From contig JACZXQ010000001.1 in NCBI GenBank assembly GCA_022571515.1, forward strand, positions 215,240 to 279,239: DNA of 64,000 nucleotides, read 5' to 3'. Under the pieces are notes generated by a model, which saw nothing but the letters and a program-made list of their open reading frames with translations, was not told the DNA's origin and did no database searches. How positions within the stretch are numbered: position 1 is the first letter of the stretch; each line of letters opens with the position of its first letter. Below are positions 8,814 through 16,762 of this stretch, piece by piece. The position numbers and the translations under genes are program-made. The DNA is from Gemmatimonadota bacterium (lineage in GTDB: Bacteria; Gemmatimonadota; Gemmatimonadetes; Longimicrobiales; Gaopeijiaceae).

Positions 8814-9502
8814 TGGTGGCGCCTCGTCTCGCCCGTGCGCTTCTGCGCTTGCTCGCTCCGGCCGACCGCCGGGACGACATGGTGGGCAACCTGAACCGCA
8901 CGGCCGGTGACGCGCAGACCCCCGTGGTTTATGTGCCTCTGGCGCACAACCCATGGCCCGAGGTGAACCTCGTGGCCCGCTCGAGGGGAGCGCCCGCGGC
9001 CATGCTCGAGGCCGTGGAGGACGCCATCCACCAGGTGGAGCCCGGGATCCCGCTCGATGGGCCGTTCGTGGGCGCTGCCACCCTCAGTCTGGGATTGGCT
9101 AATCCGGGGCAACGCTTCAACGCCGCATTGATGAGCGCGTTCGCCGTGGTCGCGCTCCTGCTGGCCTCGGTGGGCATGTACGGCGTGATCGCCTACACGG
9201 TGAGTCTGCGCACCCACGAGATCGGCGTGCGCATGGCCCTGGGCGCCACGCCCGGCGGGGTGCTACGGTCGGTCGTGCACAGGGTGGCCCGCATCACCCT
9301 GATCGGGCTGGGCCTGGGGGTGGTGGCGGCCCTCGCGCTCACCCAGCTCCTCGACGGGCTGCTCTACCTGATCGAGCCTCGCGATCCGGCCACGTTCGTA
9401 GGGGTCGGCATGATCCTGATGGTGGTGGCGATCCTCGCGGGCTACGTCCCGGCCAGGAGGGCGGGCAAGGTGGATCCGCTGGTGGCGTTGCGGGTGGAGT
9501 AG
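8813..9502 (+). pseudogene. Internally deleted ADOP/MacB-type ABC transporter permease
   Basis: Full-length ADOP permeases are about 800-880 residues with two FtsX domains; this frame encodes 229. The first ~25 residues (VAPRLARALLRLLAPADRRD) match the family's conserved N-terminal segment. From about residue 33 the sequence jumps to the region before the last FtsX domain (PVVYVPLAHNPW), then runs normally through the final membrane domain (GMYGVIAYTVSLRTHEIGVR, MALGATPGG) to PLVALRVE. Roughly 580 residues are missing but the frame is intact, so an in-frame deletion near 8885-8910 is the simplest explanation. The product keeps one FtsX domain and may still be made, but it cannot be a normal transporter. 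Confidence 0.75.
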
Positions 9503-9515
9503 GGGGGGCGGCGTC

Positions 9516-9668
9516 TTACCACTTCGATGACGTCCCAGTTGGCCATGCCAGAGCCTGTGTTGCGTACCCGGGCCCGAACTTCCGGCCCCACCGCCTGATG
9601 GTCTCGTGGTAAACGATAATCTCCCGCTTCGCCTGGAGTTCCTCCACATCGCGGGAGCTCAGGGTCAG
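9516..9668 (-). pseudogene. Remnant of an IS6-family transposase (N-terminal HTH part)
   Basis: On the minus strand the translation LSSRDVEELQAKREIIV followed by YHETIRRWGRKFGPGYA matches the IS6 transposase region before the DDE domain (LSYRDVEE, SYETIRRW.KFG). In a neighbouring frame the next residues read ANWDVIEVV, similar to the WHLDEVV that carries the first catalytic Asp, so a frameshift is also present. Only about 50 residues survive, with no visible terminal repeats. It lies directly after the truncated permease, which suggests IS-related rearrangement here. Confidence 0.55.
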
Positions 9669-10822
9669 AACTCGAACCCGTAGTGCGCCTGCAGAAACGC
9701 TAGCAGCGCGTCCGCCAATACCGCCGCGTAGGCACGGCGATCGGCCTCCGTGTCGCGAAGACCGGTCCGCCAATGTTCGATCTGAATGCCACTGATGGTG
9801 CCACCGTCCCGCGACCCATGGCGGGCCGTGCTGTAACCGCCGGCGAAATAGGGCTCGGTGCCAGGGGCGGGATCCTGAGCGCTTGGCACGGCGGGGACGC
9901 CGCGGTCGGCCATCAGGGTGCCGAGGCTCGCGGGACCACGAATGAGTTCAGAGAAAGGAATGCCCACCGTCTCCTGCAGTTGCCTCAGGCTCGACTTCTG
10001 AGCGAGGTCCGATTCGTTCATCCCTGTGTCGGAGTTCGCGAGGTCAGAGGCACTCAGGAGGTATCCGAGTTCCAAGCGCGAGATGGCATGCCCGTGGCCG
10101 TGCATGTCGATGTAGAGCCCGGATCCGTAGGTCTCCGCAATCTCCTGCTCGGCACGCTCGATGAATCCGTGGTACTCCGCCCACGCGTTTTCCGCGAAGA
10201 CGTTGCCCTCGGCCGCCTCCCCGATCTCGCGATTCGGGTCGAGCTTGAGACGACGCAAACGACTGATCACGACGTGAGGGGCACGGCCGGTGCGTTCAAC
10301 GATTGCGTCACGGACCGCACGGGTGAGTTCCTGGGTGTCCAAGTCGTTTTCCGTCACACCAAACGTCCGGTCCGGTATCTCATCGGGGAGCAATTCACCG
10401 CCATGCGGCGAGCTGAGTACGAGTGGCAGGTCACCCACGAGAAACTCAGCATACGCGGCCCGGCCGAAGTGTCTGCCGCCGGGAGTGAGTTCGTCGAGCG
10501 CCTCGGCAACGTAGACCTCCAGATCAGCAGACGCCGAAGCATTTCCCGATGAGGCCGTGATGGTGACCGCACCGGGCGAGACCGCCGTGGCCAATCCATC
10601 AGTGACCGTGGCAACCGCGGGATTGGACGACGACCACTCCAGCGTCCCCGAAGAGCCACCGGTGACCGTGGCGGTGAACCGGACAGTGCTTCCGATCTGA
10701 ACCAGGAGAGTTCGCTCCGGCGCTACAGCCACCGTCACAGATTCCGGCGCGGTGGTCCCTCCGCCTCCGCAGGAAAGCAGAAGCAGAACGCCTAGAATTC
10801 GCAAACGGCCCCGTCCCAGCAT
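9665..10822 (-). CDS. Lipoprotein with Ig-like domain and N-formylglutamate-amidohydrolase-like domain
   Basis: The chosen ATG (10822) has GGGGAG seven bases upstream and yields a short lipoprotein signal (RLRILGVLLLLSC) with Cys followed by GGGG, so the 385-residue product should be anchored to a membrane. Residues about 28-110 form a bacterial Ig-like (Big_2) domain (SSSNPAVATV, SPGAVTITA). Residues about 125-380 resemble the N-formylglutamate amidohydrolase fold: LVLSSPHGGELLPDEIP, DLDTQELTRAVRD, then DMHGHGHAISRLELG and a final IQIEHWRTGLRD. These suggest a zinc-dependent amidase acting outside the cytoplasm; the substrate is unknown. An upstream in-frame start exists but would bury the signal sequence. 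Confidence 0.78.
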   Translation of the reverse strand: MLGRGRLRILGVLLLLSCGGGGTTAPESVTVAVAPERTLLVQIGSTVRFTATVTGGSSGTLEWSSSNPAVATVTDGLATAVSPGAVTITASSGNASASADLEVYVAEALDELTPGGRHFGRAAYAEFLVGDLPLVLSSPHGGELLPDEIPDRTFGVTENDLDTQELTRAVRDAIVERTGRAPHVVISRLRRLKLDPNREIGEAAEGNVFAENAWAEYHGFIERAEQEIAETYGSGLYIDMHGHGHAISRLELGYLLSASDLANSDTGMNESDLAQKSSLRQLQETVGIPFSELIRGPASLGTLMADRGVPAVPSAQDPAPGTEPYFAGGYSTARHGSRDGGTISGIQIEHWRTGLRDTEADRRAYAAVLADALLAFLQAHYGFEF

Positions 10823-10880
10823 TCGAGAACTCCCCATCACTCGTCGAAGAACAAGAGGAACAACCCGACCCCATCCCTCA

Positions 10881-11069
10881 TCACTGAACATTGATGGATC
10901 CGGACGGGTTCGAGGGCCAGGACTTTCTGTCCCCTGAGCCGTGCGTACGATTCCCGACCGGTTCCAGTTTCGCAACCACGCGAGCGCCAACCTCCTCGAG
11001 CGAGGGCGCCGATCCATACGCTGCGAAGCGTCGATCGACGGCCAACTTCACCGCGGTGTCGAGTTCCAT
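10881..11069 (-). CDS. Small protein, possibly a truncated winged-helix domain
   Basis: The 62-codon frame begins at ATG 11069 with an excellent ribosome site (AAGGAG, seven bases before the start), so translation is likely. The first ~35 residues (ELDTAVKLAVDRRFAAYG, then APSLEEVGARV) resemble the N-terminal winged-helix of alkylmercury-lyase-like proteins of related bacteria, from memory. The remainder (from about residue 40) is low-quality sequence, as if the downstream half were lost or shifted. It may be a remnant of a longer gene. It is divergent from the large Asp-box gene. Confidence 0.4.
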   Translation of the reverse strand: MELDTAVKLAVDRRFAAYGSAPSLEEVGARVVAKLEPVGNRTHGSGDRKSWPSNPSGSINVQ

Positions 11070-11194
11070 GTTCTGTCTCCTTCAATCCTGAACCACACCC
11101 CGAGCACCCCATCGTGCCCTCAGTCTCCACCCCCCTCTTTCCTCCGGCGAATCGCAGACTTATCGTCAGGGTCCCTGCCTTCACCCACTCCCGG

Positions 11195-14100
11195 ATGAGA
11201 CTCATGGAACGCCCAAAGCTGCTCCCCCTTCTCGCTCTCCTGACCCTCGCTCCGATTCCCGCTCAGGCCCAGGGATCGTCGGCCCATAGGCCGATGATGG
11301 AATCCGTGAACCCCGTGGTTCTCAAGGGCCTCGAGTTCCGGCAGGTGGGGCCGACGCAGGGCGGGCGCGTCACGACGGTCACGGGCGTTCCGTCGCAGCC
11401 GCGGACGTTCTATATGGGCGTCGCGAGCGGCGGCCTGTTCCGGACGACGGACAGCGGCGAGACGTGGGTCCCGATCACGGACGGCAAGGTGCCGCTCGGC
11501 TCGAGCGGCGCGATCGCCGTGGCGGACTCCGATCCGAACGTCATCTACTACGGAACAGGCTCGGACGGCGTGCGCAGCAACGTCTCCACGGGCCGGGGCG
11601 TGTACCGGACTACCGATGGTGGAGAGACCTGGGAGTTCGCTGGCCTGCGGAACGTCGGACAGATCGGCGCGGTCCGGATCCATCCGACGAATCCGGACAT
11701 CGCGTGGGTGGCGGCCTACGGCGACATCTTCAAGCCGAGCCGCGACAGGGGCGTCTACAAGACCACGGACGGCGGCGCGAACTGGCGCAAGACGCTGTTC
11801 GTCTCCGATAGCACCGGTGCGATGGACGTGGAGCTGCAGCCGGGCAACCCGGACGTCGTGTACGCGTGGATGAGCCGGATCGAGCGCAAGCCGTGGACGA
11901 TCATCAGCGGGTCGCACGAGGGCGGCTTCTACAAGAGCACGGACGGCGGCGAGCGCTGGAGCCGGATCATGAACGGCCTACCCAACGAGCTGATCGGCAA
12001 GGGCAACCTGGCCGTAACCGCGGCCAAGCCGGACCGCATCTACGCGCTGGTGGAGGCCAAGCCGGGTGGCGGCTTCTATCGCTCCGACGACTATGGTGAG
12101 ACGTGGGCCTTGATGAGTTCCGATGGGGCAATGATCCAGCGGCCGTTCTACTACACCACCCTCGGGGCCGACCCGAGCAACGCGGATGTCGTGTACGGCG
12201 GGGCGGAGCGCTTCAACAAGTCGACCGATGGCGGCCGCACCTGGACGAGGATGCCGACGCCGCACGGCGACAACCACGACATCTGGGTGAATCCCAACGA
12301 CGGCAACATCATGGTGCAGGCGAACGACGGCGGCGCGAACGTCTCGGTCGACGGCGGCGAGACCTGGTCGACCCAGGACAACCAACCCACGTCTGAGATC
12401 TACGGGGTCTGGTTCGACAACCGCTTCCCGTACCGGATCTACGGCGCCCAGCAGGACGACGGGACGCACATCCTATCGAGCGTGGCCGTGGGCGGCACCC
12501 GGGGCCAGGACTGGTGGAGCGGCCCGGGCTGCGAGACGGGTCCGATCATCCCGCACCCGTCCAGGCCGAACATCGTCTACGGCTCGTGCAAGGGGCAGTA
12601 CAGCGTCAGGAACATGGAGACCGGCCAGTCCAAGAATTATTGGGTCGGCGCCCAATCGCTTTACGGCAATCCCGCTCGCGACCTGATCCTACGGTTCCAG
12701 CGCGTCTCGCCGATGGAGGTCTCGCCCCACGATCCCGATGTGCTCTACTACGGGTCCCAGCACGTTCACCGTACCCGGGATCTGGGTGTCACGTGGGAGA
12801 CCATCTCGCCCGACCTGACCGCGAACCCCGAGTGCTGTCAGGGCGCTAGCGGTGAACCCATCACACGCGACATCACGGGCGAGGAGTTCTACAGCACACT
12901 GTATTCGATCCGCGAGTCCTTGTTCGAGCCAGGCGTAATCTGGACGGGTGCGAACGACGGGCCGTTCCACATCACGCGGGACAACGGCCGGAGCTGGACC
13001 AACATCACGCCTCCCGATCTGCCGCCGGGCGGCCGCGTACAGTTCCTCGAGCCCTCGCCCCACCGCGCGGGCTCGGCCTACTACGCCGTCCACCGGTTCC
13101 TGCTCGGGGATTACCGACCGTACATCTACCACACGGACGACTACGGGCAGAGTTGGACACTCCTGACCGACGGCACGAACGGCATCCCGGAGGACTGGCC
13201 GACGCGCGTCGTGCGCGAGGATCCGGACCGTGAGGGGCTGCTCTACGCCGGCACCGAGTTCGGCATCTTCATCTCGTTCGACAACGGGGCCCACTGGCAG
13301 TCCTTCCAGCAGAATCTGCCCAACGTGCCGGTCGCGGACTTGAAGCTACACAACCAGGATCTGATCATGGCGACGCAGGGTCGCGCGTTCTGGATCCTGC
13401 ACAACGTCTCGTCGCTTCATCAGATCACGCCGCAGACGGTCGCCTCCGAGGTGCACCTCTACCAGCCGCGTGACGGCTACCGCACCAGCGCGGGCGCCAG
13501 CCTCCTCGGGCCCAACATCGAGTACTACCTGGCATCCGAGCCGGGAGAGCCCATCACGATCGAGATCCTCGACGCGTCCGGAGAGATGGTGAATACCTAC
13601 AGCAGCGGCGACGGTGGTGCCGAGGCCAGCGGAGGGCGGCGTGGCGGACCGGGTGGGCCGGGTGCCGCCGCGTCGGCGGGCCGGCGAGGTGGACGGGGCG
13701 GCAGTGGAGCCGCTCCTCCGCGTGTGACTGCGAACGCCGGCCACAACCGCTTCGTCTGGAACGTGCAGCACAGCTCGGGTCTCGGCGCACCACCCGGTGA
13801 GTACGAGGCGAAGCTGACGGTCGGCAACGCCACGCTCACCCAGCCGTTCACAGTCTTGATCGACCCGCGCATCGCGGCCGAGGGCGTTACGGTGGCGGAT
13901 CTGAGAGAGCAGTTCGAGCACAACACCCGGATGCGCGCGATGGTAGCTGAGGTTCGGGCGCTCGTCGAACGCGTCCAGGAAGCGCAGGGGATGACGGAAG
14001 GTGAGAATCGGGCGCGAATCGACGGGATCGCGTCGAAGCTGGAGACCGGGCCTGTGCGTTACAGCAAGCCGGGCCTTCAGACGCACATCTCGTACCTCGC

Positions 14101-14224
14101 CGGCATGACTACCCGAGTCGACCAGAAGATCGGCCGCGACGCGATCGAGCGGTACCACGTCCTCAGGGCGGAGCTGGACGTGATCACGTCGGAGGTGAAC
14201 CGCGTGCTGGGGCCGGGGGGCTGA
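11195..14224 (+). CDS. Secreted Asp-box beta-propeller protein (VPS10/sortilin-like, BNR repeats)
   Basis: An approximately 1009-residue exported protein. A signal peptide (PKLLPLLALLTLAPIPAQA) follows the start; ATG 11195 or 11204 are both possible. It carries about eleven Asp-box motifs (TTDSGETW, TTDGGETW, TTDGGANW, STDGGERW, DDYGETW, STDGGRTW, VDGGETW, DLGVTW, RDNGRSW, DDYGQSW, FDNGAHW) across residues 70-750, forming one or two propellers. A Gly/Arg-rich linker (about 805-840) leads to a beta domain and a C-terminal helical region. Proteins of this layout are annotated as glycosyl hydrolases but lack a demonstrated activity. They are abundant in Gemmatimonadota. No operon partner is evident. 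Confidence 0.85.
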   Translation: MRLMERPKLLPLLALLTLAPIPAQAQGSSAHRPMMESVNPVVLKGLEFRQVGPTQGGRVTTVTGVPSQPRTFYMGVASGGLFRTTDSGETWVPITDGKVPLGSSGAIAVADSDPNVIYYGTGSDGVRSNVSTGRGVYRTTDGGETWEFAGLRNVGQIGAVRIHPTNPDIAWVAAYGDIFKPSRDRGVYKTTDGGANWRKTLFVSDSTGAMDVELQPGNPDVVYAWMSRIERKPWTIISGSHEGGFYKSTDGGERWSRIMNGLPNELIGKGNLAVTAAKPDRIYALVEAKPGGGFYRSDDYGETWALMSSDGAMIQRPFYYTTLGADPSNADVVYGGAERFNKSTDGGRTWTRMPTPHGDNHDIWVNPNDGNIMVQANDGGANVSVDGGETWSTQDNQPTSEIYGVWFDNRFPYRIYGAQQDDGTHILSSVAVGGTRGQDWWSGPGCETGPIIPHPSRPNIVYGSCKGQYSVRNMETGQSKNYWVGAQSLYGNPARDLILRFQRVSPMEVSPHDPDVLYYGSQHVHRTRDLGVTWETISPDLTANPECCQGASGEPITRDITGEEFYSTLYSIRESLFEPGVIWTGANDGPFHITRDNGRSWTNITPPDLPPGGRVQFLEPSPHRAGSAYYAVHRFLLGDYRPYIYHTDDYGQSWTLLTDGTNGIPEDWPTRVVREDPDREGLLYAGTEFGIFISFDNGAHWQSFQQNLPNVPVADLKLHNQDLIMATQGRAFWILHNVSSLHQITPQTVASEVHLYQPRDGYRTSAGASLLGPNIEYYLASEPGEPITIEILDASGEMVNTYSSGDGGAEASGGRRGGPGGPGAAASAGRRGGRGGSGAAPPRVTANAGHNRFVWNVQHSSGLGAPPGEYEAKLTVGNATLTQPFTVLIDPRIAAEGVTVADLREQFEHNTRMRAMVAEVRALVERVQEAQGMTEGENRARIDGIASKLETGPVRYSKPGLQTHISYLAGMTTRVDQKIGRDAIERYHVLRAELDVITSEVNRVLGPGG

Positions 14225-14366
14225 CGGGCTCGCCTCACCTTGGCGTGGGTCCACGCTCACGCGAATAGGCAGCCAGGCTCGGTAAGTACGTCCAATCGCT
14301 CCATAGTGGGGCTCATGGCCTAGCCGTGTGCCTACACCACTCCGCACTCCGGCGAGGCATACACCT

Positions 14367-14687
14367 GTGAAGACCAGGATCATTCGAATCGGCAACTCAC
14401 GCGGGATCCGCATCCCCAAACCGCTTCTCGAGCAGGCCGGACTCGGGGATGAGGTGGAGTTGCGGGTCGTAGACTCCGGCATCTTCATCGAGGCGACGTC
14501 ATGCCCGCGCGTGGGCTGGAGCCAGGCCGCCCGATCGCTTCATGAACGGGACGAGGACGGGCTGCTCGACGCGCCCATGCGTCGTTCTTTCCCCGGACGA
14601 CCTCAACGATCACTCGAGCACGTTCCTGGTCGCCCCGATGACGACAGGAGGGCGCACCTACCCGTTTCGTGTCTCATGCCGTTTTAA
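14367..14687 (+). pseudogene. mazE: mazE-like antitoxin gene, 3' end replaced by deletion
   Basis: From GTG 14367 the translation is a normal AbrB/MazE antitoxin: VKTRIIRIGNSRGIRIPKPL, then LGDEVELRVVDSGIFIEA and the tail RDEDGLLDAP. After 14577 the frame runs into DNA that encodes MazF in another frame, giving meaningless sequence to a stop at 14687. The normal last few MazE residues and the start of mazF are missing. The DNA-binding domain is complete, so the hybrid could still bind its operator, but the toxin-binding tail is altered. Confidence 0.7.
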
Positions 14688-14823
14688 GAAGAGGGACGGG
14701 TACGTTGTGCTGGATCAACTACGCACCGTTGGCCGAGCTCGGCTCGTCCGCCGATTGGGCCTGCTATCCAACACCACCTTGCGGAAAGCCCTCGCCATCC
14801 TCAGAGAAATGTTTGCTGATTAG
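14572..14823 (+). pseudogene. mazF: mazF toxin fragment lacking its N-terminus
   Basis: The frame reads RPCVVLSPDDLNDH, FLVAPMTTGG, YPFRVSCRFKKRDGYVVLDQ, LRTVGRARLVRRLG and ends REMFAD at TAG 14821-14823: a typical MazF/PemK mRNA interferase from about residue 25 onward. The N-terminal segment with the RG.I...DL motif is absent and no start codon or ribosome site precedes the remaining part. The fragment overlaps the end of the recognisable mazE by about six bases, so one deletion removed the mazE end and the mazF start. The toxin is therefore dead. Confidence 0.75.
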
Positions 14824-14840
14824 GACCGCGACGGTCCACG

Positions 14841-14923
14841 ATGGTCATGCTGAATGGGCGGCCTCATGATGCGTGGACGCTCCGCCAGGCCTTTGGCATG
14901 CGTGAGATACGCGAGGACTGAAT
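14841..14923 (+). pseudogene. C-terminal stub of an amidohydrolase related to the gene at 1668-4895
   Basis: The translation MVMLNGRPHDAWTLRQ ending at TGA 14921-14923 closely matches the last part of the window's own amidohydrolase (MVMVNGRLYDGWTLNQ, near 4801-4850), and the DNA is also visibly similar. Nothing upstream continues the family because the dead mazF fragment intervenes. It is the residual 3' end of a second amidohydrolase gene, presumably removed by the deletions that damaged this region. About 260 bp after it contain no recognisable gene. Confidence 0.6.
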
Positions 14924-15183
14924 GGGACGCAGACTCGACACCTACCTGTGGGTGGCCCTGACGACCGGTACAGTCCAGCCTACCAAGTGATCTCGCGTTG
15001 ACGTCGAGGGTATGACCTCGATGATCTCCTCCCGCCCACTTCGGTGGCGGTGGCCGCTTCGTACCAGGCCCCAATCGGCTCGGTTTTTTCGCCTCCTAGT
15101 GGATCAGATTCTGGGGGCGGAGCGGAAGCATTAAGCAGGGGGAGTTGGGGACCCCCTGACTCCACGTTGACCACTGGTCGTGT

Positions 15184-15564
15184 ATGGGCTACTCAATCCA
15201 TATCGATGACGCCAAGGCGATGACTACCCTGCGCTTCACCGGCCGCGTGACCGCATCTGAGGTTTTAGAAGCCCTTGTGCAGTTGACGGCCCACGCCGGA
15301 TACCGCGCAGGTATGGCGAGGCTCTGGGACGGTCGGGAAGCCGATCTTTCCGAGATGACCCGAGACGACTTCCTCCTCCTCGCGCACGCCCTGAGACCGA
15401 TTCAGTCGCCGAGCCCGGGCGTACGAGTCGCTCTCCTGGTCTCAAGGGATATCGATTTTGGTATTATGCGCATGTTCGAGAGTTGGGAGGGCGATGACCT
15501 CCCTGCTACCATACGGGTCTTCCGTGACCTGCAAGCTGCTGAGGCGTGGCTCATGCCGGACTAG
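15184..15564 (+). CDS. Hypothetical protein, possible STAS/SpoIIAA-like fold
   Basis: A 126-residue soluble protein beginning MGYSIHIDDAKAMTTLRFTG. The pattern of a short beta pair (TLRFTGRVTASEVLEAL), a helix, then GMARLWDGREADLSEM and a late VRVALLVSRDIDFGIMRMFE resembles the SpoIIAA-like fold family that often has no assigned function. This is pattern-based inference. The ATG follows a short run without a strong ribosome site. It stands alone, with gaps on both sides. Confidence 0.65.
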   Translation: MGYSIHIDDAKAMTTLRFTGRVTASEVLEALVQLTAHAGYRAGMARLWDGREADLSEMTRDDFLLLAHALRPIQSPSPGVRVALLVSRDIDFGIMRMFESWEGDDLPATIRVFRDLQAAEAWLMPD

Positions 15565-15880
15565 CGTTCTGACCCCTTTGGCGGGTCTTGCCCAGGCTCT
15601 GAGAGGTGTCCGGTCGGGTAGCACCCCGCCCACTACGCATCGACCGATCGGTTTTCTTGCGTATCGGACCTTCTGGTTTTTCTCGTTCCGACTCCTGGAG
15701 ATGCCCGGCTTCTCCGGTGCACCGCGGCGAGAGGACGGCTAAGGGGGTGATGCGCCGACTACAGCAACCAAATCACTGGACATCCTGCCGCCCCGCCGGA
15801 ATACTGTCGGTACTTTCACACATCACGCTGGGCCCGTCCGGGACTCCGTCTGACCCACCGGCCCCTGCCAGGAGAGTGAC
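15565..15880 (+). other. Intergenic stretch without a recognisable gene
   Basis: About 315 bp between a hypothetical gene and a membrane-protein gene. I see no coherent frame, tRNA-like fold or repeat. The only site of note is AGGAG at 15869-15873, the ribosome site of the next gene. A promoter for that gene probably lies here but no convincing -35/-10 pair stands out. Confidence 0.5.
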
Positions 15881-16441
15881 ATGATCTCATTGACGTCGCT
15901 GTGGCTCCCCATCCTCGTCTCGTCCGTGTTCGTGTTCATCGCAAGCTCGATCATTCACGTGCTGCTGAACTACCATGGCAACGACTTCGCGAAGCTTCCA
16001 GGGGAGGAGCAAGCGATGGATGCACTCCGTGCCCTGAATATCCCACCCGGCGATTACGTCATGCCGTACGCTGGAAGCATGAAGGCCATGGGCTCGCAGG
16101 AATACATCGACAAGGCGAACAAGGGCCCCGTGGCCTTCATGGTCGTGGGACCCAACGGACCAGCTAAGATGACCGGTAGCCTGACGCAGTGGTTCGCGTA
16201 CAGTATCATCGTCGGAATCATCGCGGCCTATGTGGCCAGCCGCGCGCTGGGTGCAAGCGGCGACTACCTGGACGTCTTCCGTTTCGTGGGCGTGACCGCG
16301 TTCTGCTGCTACGTGGTGGCAGGGTGGCAAAACTCCATCTGGTACAAGATGAAGTGGAGCTCGACCATCAAGAATACGTTCGACGGACTCGTCTACGCGC
16401 TCCTGACTGCCGGTGCGTTCGGGTGGCTGTGGCCCTCGTGA
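15881..16441 (+). CDS. Conserved hypothetical membrane protein, 186 aa
   Basis: The ATG has AGGAG seven bases upstream. The protein starts with a membrane segment (LPILVSSVFVFIASSIIHVL), followed by a soluble stretch with NYHGNDFAKLPGEEQAMDAL and YVMPYAGSMKAMGS. Three further hydrophobic segments follow: FAYSIIVGIIAAYVASRAL, VTAFCCYVVAGWQNSIWY and GLVYALLTAGAFGWLW. The regular spacing suggests a four-helix inner-membrane protein. I do not recognise a function. A convergent hairpin and a small membrane-protein gene lie downstream. Confidence 0.75.
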   Translation: MISLTSLWLPILVSSVFVFIASSIIHVLLNYHGNDFAKLPGEEQAMDALRALNIPPGDYVMPYAGSMKAMGSQEYIDKANKGPVAFMVVGPNGPAKMTGSLTQWFAYSIIVGIIAAYVASRALGASGDYLDVFRFVGVTAFCCYVVAGWQNSIWYKMKWSSTIKNTFDGLVYALLTAGAFGWLWPS

Positions 16442-16486
16442 GGCTCGCTTGAGAACACGACCCCTTCGAGCAAAGTGGATCGGTAG

Positions 16487-16504
16487 GAGCCCCGTTAGGG
16501 GCTC
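16487..16504. terminator. Hairpin between convergent genes, possible bidirectional terminator
   Basis: A perfect 7-bp stem, GAGCCCC (16487-16493) and GGGGCTC (16498-16504), with loop GTTA, sits between the stops of two convergent genes (16441 and 16505). Neither side has a clear T tract, so it may act with Rho or simply protect 3' ends. Confidence 0.45.
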
Positions 16505-16708
16505 TCACCGGTCTTCGTATCCCAAGAACCGCCGGAGACGCCAGAGGTAGAAGACGAGCCCTAGCGTCAGGAACACGAAGACGACGCCGAGGACGAGCGC
16601 CCCAGTCTCGCCGCTTGACGAATAGGCGCGGAACTCCCAACCAGCGAATCCCCCGCAGAACACAATTGCGGAGCCGATGAGGAAGCGGTGAAATTCGATC
16701 AGGCTCAT
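16505..16708 (-). CDS. Small membrane protein with two spans, 67 aa
   Basis: The product (start LIEFHRFLIGSAIVFCGGFAG) has two hydrophobic segments, around residues 8-24 and 37-57 (LVLGVVFVFLTLGLVFYLW), and a basic C-terminus RLRRFLGYEDR. The hairpin pattern and positively charged tail suit an inner-membrane protein. No family is recognised. The stop immediately precedes the GAGCCCC hairpin. Start-site support is weak, but composition and codon use argue that it is real. Confidence 0.6.
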   Translation of the reverse strand: MSLIEFHRFLIGSAIVFCGGFAGWEFRAYSSSGETGALVLGVVFVFLTLGLVFYLWRLRRFLGYEDR

Positions 16709-16762
16709 GCGCCACAGTGTAGCGCTCCCGATCCCGTTCCGCGACCGACATTCTCCTCTCGA

